Positions 46,969-56,400 of a DNA stretch of 64,000 nucleotides are shown in pieces. The stretch covers positions 1-64,000 of the forward strand of contig JARBJD010000287.1 of assembly GCA_033064195.1 (NCBI GenBank). Direction: 5' to 3'. Each line of letters begins with the position of its first letter. Position 1 is the first letter of the stretch. The notes under the pieces were generated by a model that was not told where the DNA came from, searched no databases, and saw only the letters and a list, made by a program, of their open reading frames with translations. The position numbers were made by a program, and so were the translations under genes. Source of the DNA: Blattamonas nauphoetae. Taxonomy: Eukaryota > Preaxostyla > Oxymonadida.

Positions 46969-47973
46969 TTGGAAGAGAGGAGATTCAAGGCTCAGTCGAA
47001 GTGGAGACGAGCGTGGCGTTTCTTCCACCAATTCTGTGTCAGCAAGAGCTATGAGGTGGCCTTCATCATCAATCCAAGCACGAACATCCAGAAAGTTCTC
47101 TCGGAGTTCGCCCTATATCTTCGGCCTATACTGAGGAACTCACCGCGCACCCCAGCCCAACTAGTGTCAAACGTGAAATCGAGCCTTCAGCTCTTTCACC
47201 CCTGCCTCGCGAACGACAAGACGGCCCTTCGTTCAATCCAGAAACTCCTATCGAGAGACACACCACTCGACACCCCACCGATGTACACTAAAATTTGGAA
47301 TATCAACAATCTCCTCCGCTGGACACAGTTGACAGCTCAGAGGGCGGCTAACGACCCAGAGCTCCACCAGACCAGGACCTTGATGTTAGTCCTTGCGTAC
47401 ACTTGCTGCCGACGTGAAGAGTTGACTAAACTCAAGTGGGATCGAATCGAGTGGCCCTCTTCGGTGTTGGAAGGCACACCAGATCGGGCAGTACTATCTG
47501 TCAAACAAAAACAACATCAAGACGTATACCACCAAAAGTCTGTCTTCAATGAGGGCACTCCGAACTACTCCCCGTTCCTCGCTCTTCGCGCGCACCGCCT
47601 CAACGTCGACGCTGCGGCTCCTCGCCTCTCACCTCTGCCCTACTCAGACTTGACCAACGTCTGGATCAACTTCACCACGGGCCAACCGCTGAACCAACAG
47701 CGCATCGCAGAGAGGATAGCTGCAACCTTCAGAGAGATGGGCCTCTCCTCCGACTTCCGCCCGTATTCCATCAAGCACGCTGCAATTAGCTATCTGCGTC
47801 TCAAGAGACATGTCAGCCTCAGGGTCCTGAATGCACACGTTGGCTGGAGCTCGGGCTCCACAGTCGCGGACAGATACTATGTCAAACCGATCCTGGACGG
47901 TTCTGACGACTTCACGCTCGTAGCGGCTTGGTGGCAGCCCCTGGAGGGGGGTCACGGTCCCTCAATCGACTAA
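46969..47973 (+). CDS. Tyrosine recombinase of the DIRS-like element
   Basis: 334 residues. A phage-integrase-type fold is shown by CCRREELTKLKWDRIEW (first arginine), YSIKHAAISYLRLKR (the H-x-x-R region) and a C-terminal HVGWSSGSTVADRYYV with the tyrosine. This enzyme replaces the DDE integrase in DIRS-type elements. Confidence 0.85.
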   Translation: MEERRFKAQSKWRRAWRFFHQFCVSKSYEVAFIINPSTNIQKVLSEFALYLRPILRNSPRTPAQLVSNVKSSLQLFHPCLANDKTALRSIQKLLSRDTPLDTPPMYTKIWNINNLLRWTQLTAQRAANDPELHQTRTLMLVLAYTCCRREELTKLKWDRIEWPSSVLEGTPDRAVLSVKQKQHQDVYHQKSVFNEGTPNYSPFLALRAHRLNVDAAAPRLSPLPYSDLTNVWINFTTGQPLNQQRIAERIAATFREMGLSSDFRPYSIKHAAISYLRLKRHVSLRVLNAHVGWSSGSTVADRYYVKPILDGSDDFTLVAAWWQPLEGGHGPSID

Positions 47974-48056
47974 TGTACACTCGACCCAATCCCTTAAGGA
48001 TATGCCTTTCTCATTCATTTCATTCATTGTGTTCTCTCTTTGTGTTCTTTTCAAGA

Positions 48057-48130
48057 CTCCCTGAAGAGAAGCCGAAGGTTTGGAATGCACCTACCGAAGG
48101 GGCGGTGCTTTCAACAAACCAAGGCTTCTC
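48057..48130 (-). repeat. Internal complementary region of the DIRS-like element
   Basis: It reads as the complement of the left end (through TGCACCTACCGAAGGGGC) joined to the complement of the right end (TTTCAACAAACCAAGGCTTC), the junction falling near 48106. This is the diagnostic feature of DIRS elements and fixes the element's termini. Confidence 0.85.
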
Positions 48131-48458
48131 TTATTGTACCTGCTTCCACAAGCCGCGAGGAGAGCAGATGCTTTCTCGAGTTCCTTTGGACTCTGTTCCT
48201 GGCAACTGGCGCAGTTTTTTGTTCCTCGTTGAGGATTTTCTGCGATCAGACCATTAAAGAATTTTTTGCTTCCTTCCCGTCGCTCGCGACAGTCTCCATC
48301 ACCTTTTGGTTTTTACCTAGGTGATTGGAATAAAGTAAGTATTAGAAACTTCCTTTAGCGAAGTGTTCTCCTTTGGTTCGATTCACATTGGTGGACCGAG
48401 CCCCATTACAAACTTACCCGGACCGATCTCCCTGAAGAGAAGCCTTGGTTTGTTGAAA

Positions 48459-48515
48459 GATCCTCCACTGCAAAACGAACCGGGGAAGGCTGTTTCTGGA
48501 CTGGAAACAAACTGA
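48459..48515 (+). CDS. Gene 2, last codons after the DIRS-like insertion
   Basis: GAT then CCTCCACTGCAAAACGAA gives DPPLQNEPGKAVSGLETN and a TGA at 48513-48515. It matches the end of gene 3 (NPPQQNELEKAVSGIETS). The insertion thus separates the final 18 codons from the pseudokinase. Confidence 0.75.
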   Translation, partial: DPPLQNEPGKAVSGLETN

Positions 48516-49554
48516 TCACACATTCACCCTCACTTCATTGTCATCTCACCAATCACCCACTCGAGTTGGTAGACTTCTTATTTTGGAGCAGAACACTCTT
48601 TCGGTGACTCTCCTCCATTCTCATTCCTCCGAACCAACTCGAGCACACACAGCATTCAGCAGATTTGGGATTCATCTCACTCACAATCACATGTCTTCAT
48701 TCTCCCAATTTGCTTCATCATTATCTATCATCATTCATCGTCGATATCTACCAGAACAGTCACAACACACTTTTTATCCACACACGAACCCAGAACATCG
48801 TGTTCGTCTCACCTCAAATGCAATCGGGATGGACTCGTCAGTTCAATCCGCTTTCATTTCTTGAGCCTTTTTGGAAGTCGAGTCCAACTCTGATCTGAGT
48901 GCTCGACAGTCATCATCGTGCTACGAGTGCATGTTCTCTTTCTTTGTCGATATTTTGCTTCTGTTTGTCTTCGTTTTCCCAACCTCACTCGTCTTGAATC
49001 AAGGAGAATGACCTCCACTTCAACATCAAACATGGACATCTCGGCTGGATGTCGTATGCCACATTCTGTTCCATCAAAATTGGACACCTCACTGACACTT
49101 TCTTTATTTCGAGATCACTCTCCTTTTCGTTCGTCTTCCTTCGACTCGTAGCCGCAGATCTTGCTTCAGCATTTCCTACCACTCTTTTCGTTCATCGTTC
49201 ATCATTTCTGTTCTCACCTCCTGTATCTCAGTCTCCACTTTGGTTGGACTGGAATCTTTCCACATGTGATTCATCTGGTTTCCATGATTCGTTGTCTCCA
49301 GAATCATTTGTACAACTCGATTAGACTTGATTCCGGGTTCCTCACCATTTTTGTTGATATTCTTTTCCTTTTTCGAAAGACCAGTTGTTTTGAAAGCTGT
49401 TGAAATGACATGGAAGGTTGCTGTTTGGATGTTAACTCCGTCAACTCTCCATATGGTAAACTTCTCCATCAATCCGCGCTTCATGAATGATCTCCCCATT
49501 CTTCAGTCCTCATCTCACTCTTCTTCCTCCACACTCCTTTGATTTCACTCGCCG
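48516..49554. other. Intergenic region between genes 2 and 3
   Basis: Non-coding, pyrimidine-rich, and repeated after gene 3 (58498-59458) at about 85 percent identity, starting with ATCACACATTCACCC and the TTATTTTGGAGCAGAACAC box. It therefore marks the repeat unit of the tandem gene array. The last about 170 bases hold the conserved 5' block in front of the ATG. Confidence 0.65.
49383..49490 (+). promoter_or_regulatory. Conserved 5' block of gene 3
   Basis: Nearly identical to 23523-23629 (gene 2) and in part to 59378-59455. It ends 64 bases before the ATG at 49555. Conservation across the duplicated loci beyond that of the neighbouring DNA suggests the core promoter or 5' UTR. No TATA box is evident. 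Confidence 0.45.
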
Positions 49555-52500
49555 ATGATTCCGATCTCTCTCATCGTTCTGTTCACCTCTCTTCTGAGGC
49601 CTCACATATCTCAAATTCCTTCATCAACTGTATTGAACTTAAACTCCTTCATCACACCGTCATACCGCAGTGAATCATCGGACTCTCCACGCCAGGTCTT
49701 ACTCCCGGCAGGTGTTGTGCATTCACAGGATTGTCCACTTTTTTCATCAAGCATCGTGATGAACGGTCAAGACCAATCAGTTCTCAGATATCTGGATGGA
49801 ACTCGTGACCGAGAGAATCAAGTCGACTCAAAAGGCAACATGCTTCCATCAAATGGAGTTCACAGCCTTTTCAACCTTTACAACGCATCCCTGTCGGTTT
49901 CACGTCTTATTCTGGACTTGTCGACAGAGACTGTGAATCATGACGTCAGATGTGCCATCCTTGCTTCATCCACAATCCATGTCTCTTTTTGCAAGTTTTT
50001 CTGGACGGATGTGAAGTCACTATTCGTTCTTCGATCGAATTCTCCCTCCGAACAAACCTCGTCGTCGATCACGTTGATCTGGTGCACTTTAAACAATACC
50101 GTCCATCATCTGACAGCAATTGTTGAAAGCAGGCGGAAATACAGCACGTCAGAAGCTTTCACCATGAATATGGTTGGGACTGAACTGGCGAACATGAAAG
50201 TGGTTGGACCAGATGGTGTCTGTGTATCGCAAAACAACCATCGCATTGACTTCTCCTCTTTTGCGGGCATATCGACGACAGTGTCAGAATTGCGAATTAT
50301 GAACGTCTCGTCTCTGCCTGGGGAAGTGAAGCAAGCGTCGTCGCTCTTTTCGCAGAGAATGATTGGATGTGCAATCTGGGGAAGCAACAACCATCTTTCG
50401 GGTAGTTTGCTGCGGGATGTGAATGGAGGAGGGAGTTTTCTTTGTTCGAACAGCACTTTCAATTGGTGCCACACAACATCATCCGAACGCCCGTCGATCG
50501 TCCACATCTCTCCTCCGAACATCGACAGCCTCTCATACACTCGCTATACATCCAAACCTGCCGAACTTGACAACGCAGAAGATATTTATACTAATCAAGT
50601 TTATGATGGAGTCGCCCGGTTCGAATTCACCACAGGCACAGTCTCATTCACCCGATGTGAGTTCAAAAACATGAAATACACAGGCTCTGGTGGATCAGCC
50701 ATTTATCTCAATAATTCCTATCCAACTTTATCCGTCATTTCGTGTAGCTTCTCCAAATGTTCCGTCGCAAGCTCTAATTCTGTGAATGGAGGATGCATCT
50801 TTCTGTACAGCCTGCACGCATCGACCAACACAGTCGACAGCTGCTCCTTCGACGATTGGTATCCGACGAACGGGACCAACATTTACCAATATGGAGGCGG
50901 AATCGGCCTCTATCGAACAACATCTCCGCTTCAAGTCACAAATTCTAATTTCACGTTGAGCGGAGAAACAACCAACACGATGAATGGAGGATTCTTTGCA
51001 TCGTATTCATCGAACACCAACCTGTCATTCACCTTCTCAAATTGTCGTTTCATTGGTGATACGAAGACAACTGGCTATTTTTTGAAACTCGATACATACG
51101 ATTCGACGACAGGAGTCCTCTCAGTGACCGATTCGGAGATTTTGAACACCAATTCTCAGGTCGAAGTCAAAAGAATTCGCTTCGAGACGTCGTCAGGCTT
51201 CACTCGAACCGAAATCTCCAACACCTCGATCAAATACTCAGGTACATCGGCCCAAACACATCCCCATCTCTTTCTTGATTGCAAAATCTCTCAGTGTTCA
51301 ATGTATTCAGAATACGCAAGCACCTTCTTGATTCTCTTCTCAGGAACTTCATTCACAGGCCAGCCGCCGAATTCATCAAACCCTTCGCTTTATCTCTCTA
51401 TCGCACGCCAAATTGTCTTCCATAAATGTGATTTCACCGACTGTTCACCAGCTGCTAAACAAAGTCTCATTTACACTGAAGAAGTTCGATCGCTTGTTGT
51501 GGACACTTGCACCTTCACGCGATGCTCAGGCGGGAAATCAATCATCGATCTCAAAAAAACATATTCGTTCTTCTACTTCTGCACCTTCACCAATGTGAGT
51601 GGGACCAGTGCCAGTGTCATCACAACACAATTAAACGACGCCTGTTTCTTCGAAGCCTGCAGATTTGATCTGGAGGAGGATCTGACTGTTTTGGATATTG
51701 TTGTCTCATCGACTGATATCGCATGCCTGAACGAGACTGCTGTGATCGGATGCACATCCAATCGGCAGATGTACTTCGGAACATCGTGGATGGAGAAACA
51801 AGAACTCACGACTGTCAAGATCCGTTCAGGCGAGGCGGACAAGAACGAGATGAGAGTGGGAACGTGGCCAACCGAACCAGAAATCCCACGTTTCATATCA
51901 CTCTCAGAAGCTCTCGGTTCACTTCAACCTTCATCACTGAACACCGTCATCACTTTCTCTGATGGGACTTTCACTGAGAGTGGTCTTCTGGAGTTGTCGC
52001 AGCGCGTCGAAATTGTCGGTGCTGGATCGAATACCAGCGATACCCACTCCACTCAGTTAACCACCAAAGACATCACTTCGAAATCCACTGGCAAGCTCAC
52101 TCTCCAATCACTCCGACTCGTTCCTTCATCGCCATTGTCGGTTGTTGCTTCAACAAAAGAAAGTGGGAGTCTGATTGTGCTGAATGTGATTGTGGAAGCT
52201 CTCTCTGAACATTCCGCCAGTTTATTCCAGCTTGCGGCTGGTTCGTCTGAGATCCGCCACTCGTTCTTCAAGAACATCGAATCGACAGAATCGCTGATCT
52301 GTGTGTCGGGAACATCATCTCTCGCCATCTCGAACACTCTCTTTTTGAACATCAAGCGAACCAGCCCCGCACCAACTCCTGTGGAGAACACACAATGTGC
52401 GAGCTGCATTGAGGGAAAGACGAGTGGAGAAATATCAGTGCTGTATTGTCGTTTTGGAGCCTGCACGACAAATGGGCGAGCAGGAGCGATCGATTTGGAA

Positions 52501-52902
52501 AAGAAAGAGGAGACCAGCACTTTCGAGATGGGATTTTGTTATTTTGATCAGAATTCAGCTGGAAAAGGTGTTGCGAACGCTTCGAGAGGAGATGATGTCG
52601 TCCTCAAGTCATTCGATGACTCCCAAATTCATCTCGATTGGTCGACCATCAAATCGTTCCCATCAGTCTACCCCTTCCTGATCAATTCGACACAGGCCGT
52701 TGTCGCTTCTCCTGCCGTCCTTGACATCGGCAGAACTGGCGATATTGACCCTCTGACTTGGAGCTATTACTACAAACAGCTTGTCAATACTTTCCTCACG
52801 AAATACCCTCTCCAGGACCTTCTTGGATCTCATCTCCACAGTCCAAGGCGCATTCCTGCACCATGGAGGTGGTTCTGCCACATTCAGCTCCACTACTTGT
52901 GA
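49555..52902 (+). CDS. Gene 3, N-terminal frame
   Basis: The ATG at 49555 opens a signal peptide and about 1095 codons of beta-helix ectodomain with repeated CTFTRCSGG-type turns, a duplicated DWYPTNGTN segment shared with gene 2, and abundant sequons. True homology to gene 2 ends at WSYYYKQLVNTFLTKY...LLGSHLH; the last about 20 codons are out of frame after the deletion. Confidence 0.8.
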   Translation: MIPISLIVLFTSLLRPHISQIPSSTVLNLNSFITPSYRSESSDSPRQVLLPAGVVHSQDCPLFSSSIVMNGQDQSVLRYLDGTRDRENQVDSKGNMLPSNGVHSLFNLYNASLSVSRLILDLSTETVNHDVRCAILASSTIHVSFCKFFWTDVKSLFVLRSNSPSEQTSSSITLIWCTLNNTVHHLTAIVESRRKYSTSEAFTMNMVGTELANMKVVGPDGVCVSQNNHRIDFSSFAGISTTVSELRIMNVSSLPGEVKQASSLFSQRMIGCAIWGSNNHLSGSLLRDVNGGGSFLCSNSTFNWCHTTSSERPSIVHISPPNIDSLSYTRYTSKPAELDNAEDIYTNQVYDGVARFEFTTGTVSFTRCEFKNMKYTGSGGSAIYLNNSYPTLSVISCSFSKCSVASSNSVNGGCIFLYSLHASTNTVDSCSFDDWYPTNGTNIYQYGGGIGLYRTTSPLQVTNSNFTLSGETTNTMNGGFFASYSSNTNLSFTFSNCRFIGDTKTTGYFLKLDTYDSTTGVLSVTDSEILNTNSQVEVKRIRFETSSGFTRTEISNTSIKYSGTSAQTHPHLFLDCKISQCSMYSEYASTFLILFSGTSFTGQPPNSSNPSLYLSIARQIVFHKCDFTDCSPAAKQSLIYTEEVRSLVVDTCTFTRCSGGKSIIDLKKTYSFFYFCTFTNVSGTSASVITTQLNDACFFEACRFDLEEDLTVLDIVVSSTDIACLNETAVIGCTSNRQMYFGTSWMEKQELTTVKIRSGEADKNEMRVGTWPTEPEIPRFISLSEALGSLQPSSLNTVITFSDGTFTESGLLELSQRVEIVGAGSNTSDTHSTQLTTKDITSKSTGKLTLQSLRLVPSSPLSVVASTKESGSLIVLNVIVEALSEHSASLFQLAAGSSEIRHSFFKNIESTESLICVSGTSSLAISNTLFLNIKRTSPAPTPVENTQCASCIEGKTSGEISVLYCRFGACTTNGRAGAIDLEKKEETSTFEMGFCYFDQNSAGKGVANASRGDDVVLKSFDDSQIHLDWSTIKSFPSVYPFLINSTQAVVASPAVLDIGRTGDIDPLTWSYYYKQLVNTFLTKYPLQDLLGSHLHSPRRIPAPWRWFCHIQLHYL

Positions 52903-53401
52903 TTCATGTTCAGGCACACAGGGAGGAGTTTTTTTCTTGCGGGACTCCAGTGTACACATTTATGGACATATCTTCTCGGGCTGTCAGGCTGACGAAGGCG
53001 GAGTTGCATACCTCGTCTCGTCTTCTCTGTTATTATCATCGATCTCTTTCATCTCGAATTCTGCGAAGAGGGGAGGGGCCATCTGGGTCGACATCGGAAA
53101 CTACCTTGCCTCATCACTCTCATTGTCGAATGTGAAATTCATTAACAACACCGCACATAATGTGGATGAGAATGGAATCGATTCTGGGAAGGGGGGAGCG
53201 ATCTTTGTGAAAGGGACGACCAGTTCAACGACTGCACTCAATATGAGCAATTCGCGTTTTGAGGGGAACACAGCCGCTTTTGGGAATGATATGTTCCTCG
53301 AGGAGGGAGTGCTGGGAGGAGCAGATTCAACACGAGTGAGAAACCATCAGACTGAATCCTACAGCATATTCCCACACCTCGAAATCGAGAACTATAATTG
53401 A
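52846..53401 (+). CDS. Gene 3, middle frame
   Basis: Starting STVQGAFLHHGGGSATFSS, it matches gene 2 from 38172 on, with beta-helix turns CSGTQGGVFFLRDSSV and SNSAKRGGAIWVDIG. It ends at a TGA after EIENYN where gene 2 reads EIENHNLDDDEL. Confidence 0.7.
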
Positions 53402-53496
53402 GAAGACGATGAGCTCCACCGAGTCTCGAACTTCCTTCCATTTCCAATCTTGCATTTGAGGAATGACTCATCGAGTAAGGATGCTCCGGAATGTAA

Positions 53497-56400
53497 GTGG
53501 ATCACCCCATACTGTCTGACTCTCAATTTGCTCTACAATTCCTTCAGTCACAATATCAAAATGGAAGCTTGTTCCAGCGAACATGCATCCAAAGTGACTC
53601 TTCAATGACCACTGAACCACTTCTATTGAACAAGACTGATCTGATATATGCAAGCGGTAGTACGACCATGTTGTCTGCAAATAAGTTGTCTCTCTCAGCG
53701 ACGTGTGCAGCGATTGAGGGAGTCTTGTTCACGATTAATGATGAATCGAGGTTGACGCTTCAGAAACTCAGATTTACATTGGCACCGTTGCACCAACTCG
53801 TCAATGTGGACTCCGAAGACGGGCGACTTGTGGTGGAAGAAAGCTATGTCTTGATCGAGACGGGGACACCAACTTCGAGATCTCCGCTCTTCTCTGTTGG
53901 AAGCTCGCTGGCCGTAAGAACTGTCCTATTTTCATCAACTGTCCCCTCTTCAATTGCAACTCTCTCAACTCCTCTTGTCAGATTTGCCCCAACACCATCA
54001 AATGAGGACAAGTTGGGATCTGGTTCGTGCGATATTACCAACTGTTCACTCACGGATTTCCATTTTGAAGAGAAATCGATGTTCGAGATCGAAACGAGTG
54101 GCCGCATCAGTTTTCTTCTGAACGGTGTAAATCGCGTCACAACAGATTTGGAGGAAGGGAAGTTCATTTCTGTGAAGGGACAGTCCTTCAAACAGCAGAT
54201 CGAACCATCGCTTTGGCTTTCGAACCCGACAACAGCTGATCTGCCGAATTTGATTGGGGAAGATGTTTCAATGGGCGAAGGTGACAAGTGGAGAAAAGGA
54301 TCACTTGTGTATTGGCTGATCTCTCCTTCAGAAGAGATTCAAATCAATTCAGATGAGAATGCTGTCGATCATCCGAATTGTGGATCGTCGACTTTCAAAT
54401 GCACGACTCTGGATTCTGCGTTCAAATCGGCTGGTCTCAACGCGATATCCACGCTCTCCCTTTCGATTTCAACGTCACTCTCATCGAATCTGCTGGTGGC
54501 ATCGTCATTGTTGATCATGACGTCATCGGCGACACAAGAAATCGAGTTGAACAAGAATGGCTCGTTTGTTGTTGCCAATTCAACGGAAAAACTGTCGATT
54601 GAGTCGATCAATTTCACTGTTGCCCAAACTTGTCTGTCAGCCACTCTGTTTGTGGTTGAGGAAGGAGAGCTCTCTTTCTCGTCGTGTCAGATCGGAGCGA
54701 CAAGCAGTGAATCCGCACTTGTTCTTCCTGAATCAGCAACGACTCTGATCGAAGTGAAATCAGATGGAACACTCAGCCTCACCGACACACTGATCCAGCA
54801 CATCAAATTCTCGCATGCGACACTCGGGACAACCATCCGTCTTCATATCAACTCGCCCAACACATTCGAAGGAACCTCGAAAGTGGGAGAGATCGTTTCG
54901 AATGGAACTGGAAGTCATGTTCTGATTCTCGCCTCGACAGAACTGGAATCATCACCGATTTCATCGTTTGTTGAGAAATTCGCTTCTTGGGGACCAACGA
55001 CGATGAATGGAGTGAGATTCTCAAAATCTGAAATCGAGGAGTTTGTGGTGATTGATGAGGATGGGAGAGTTGATGAACTGATCTACCATTGGAATTTGTA
55101 TGATGGGGAATCGCTGTTTGTTGCATCGGATGGAGGAAGTCACTCGAAATGTGGTCTTTCTGTTCTTCCGTGCTCATCCATCTCAGCCAACATCGAGAAG
55201 GTTGGAGATGGAAAGGCGATAATTGTCAGCAGTGCTGTAACTGAATCAAATGGGTTCGTGGCAAAGAAGGATCTCACAGTGAAATCATCAGACAACTCGA
55301 AACAGATCATTTCTGTGTCATGTTCAACGCAATTCACCACTCAGGGATCATCTCTGATCTTCGAAAACCTGACCTTCGTTCCTCTCCCTCCGAGTTCAGC
55401 CCAAAACGCAGAATCATTACAGAGAACTGATTCTCTCTTCGTTGTGAAATCTGGGTCGATTGAACTCACAGATTGCTCACTTTTGTCTTTTCTCCTCGCC
55501 GATTCGCCACTGATCACTCACACATTTGGCTCGCTGATTCTGAATTCGTGTGAGATCTCGTCGATCACTCGCTCAACTGGAAATGGGACAGTTTTGGAGA
55601 CATCGTTGGAGGGAAACATCTCACTCTGGATGAACGATGTGACATTCTCGTCGATGACATCATCGAAAGTGTCTGCCCTCCTCTCGATTTCCTTGACACC
55701 TTTGGACGATTCTGAACCTGTTCCCAACTATGCCTTCTCTCTGACGAATCTTCAGTTCGTGGAGATGATCGAAAGTGAAGACGAAGAGTCGTGTTTTGTG
55801 TCGTTGGTTGGATCGAATCTGGCAGATTGGCTTGATGAAGGTGATTCTCGCTTCGAAGGGTCGTACAACGAATCCACACAGCTGAGCCATTTGTGGAGTT
55901 TTGACGCATTCCACTCGCTGCCCGCGTCGCTGTTGTTCTACCTGCTTCCCTCTGAAGGACCAGTTGGAGTGTCATCGTCTGGGATTGACATGGGGAAGTG
56001 TGGATCGAACAGCATTTGGTGTCCGACCATCTCAAAATCTCTTGATCGCCTCTCAGCTCAGAAGACGAACAAGATTGTTGTGATGGACGAGATTGATCTT
56101 TCGACGAGTGTTTTGCTGCCAGATGGTGTGATCTTCTCAGGGAACAATTCCGTCATGCTCTGTTCGTGTCTTGTGAATGACGCTGGATCATTCGAAACCA
56201 CTGGCGTGGATTTCGTGTCCATCACCTCTCTCGACTTCTCGCTTCCTCCCTCTCAGTCTGCTGATGCTGTGATTGTTCATTCGTCCAACAAACTGACTCT
56301 CTCACACCTTCACATCTCTTCTCGAGGGAAGTCGTCCGCTGTTTTCATCAGAATGTCTTCAGGATCATCCGAAATGTCAGACATTGTGGTTCAGTCGGAA

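Larger units (their letters stand above)
43395..48458 (+). mobile_element. DIRS-like tyrosine-recombinase retroelement, looks whole
   Basis: 5064 bp, placed by comparison with gene 3; GAT is on both flanks. The parts in order are: left inverted terminal repeat (about 43428-43483), gag-like gene, reverse transcriptase with RNase H, tyrosine recombinase, internal complementary region (48057-48130) and right inverted terminal repeat (about 48392-48444). The long reading frames show no evident break and the ends agree closely, so it is probably young. It is the only whole-looking retroelement in the window and is treated as a fossil copy. Confidence 0.9.
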
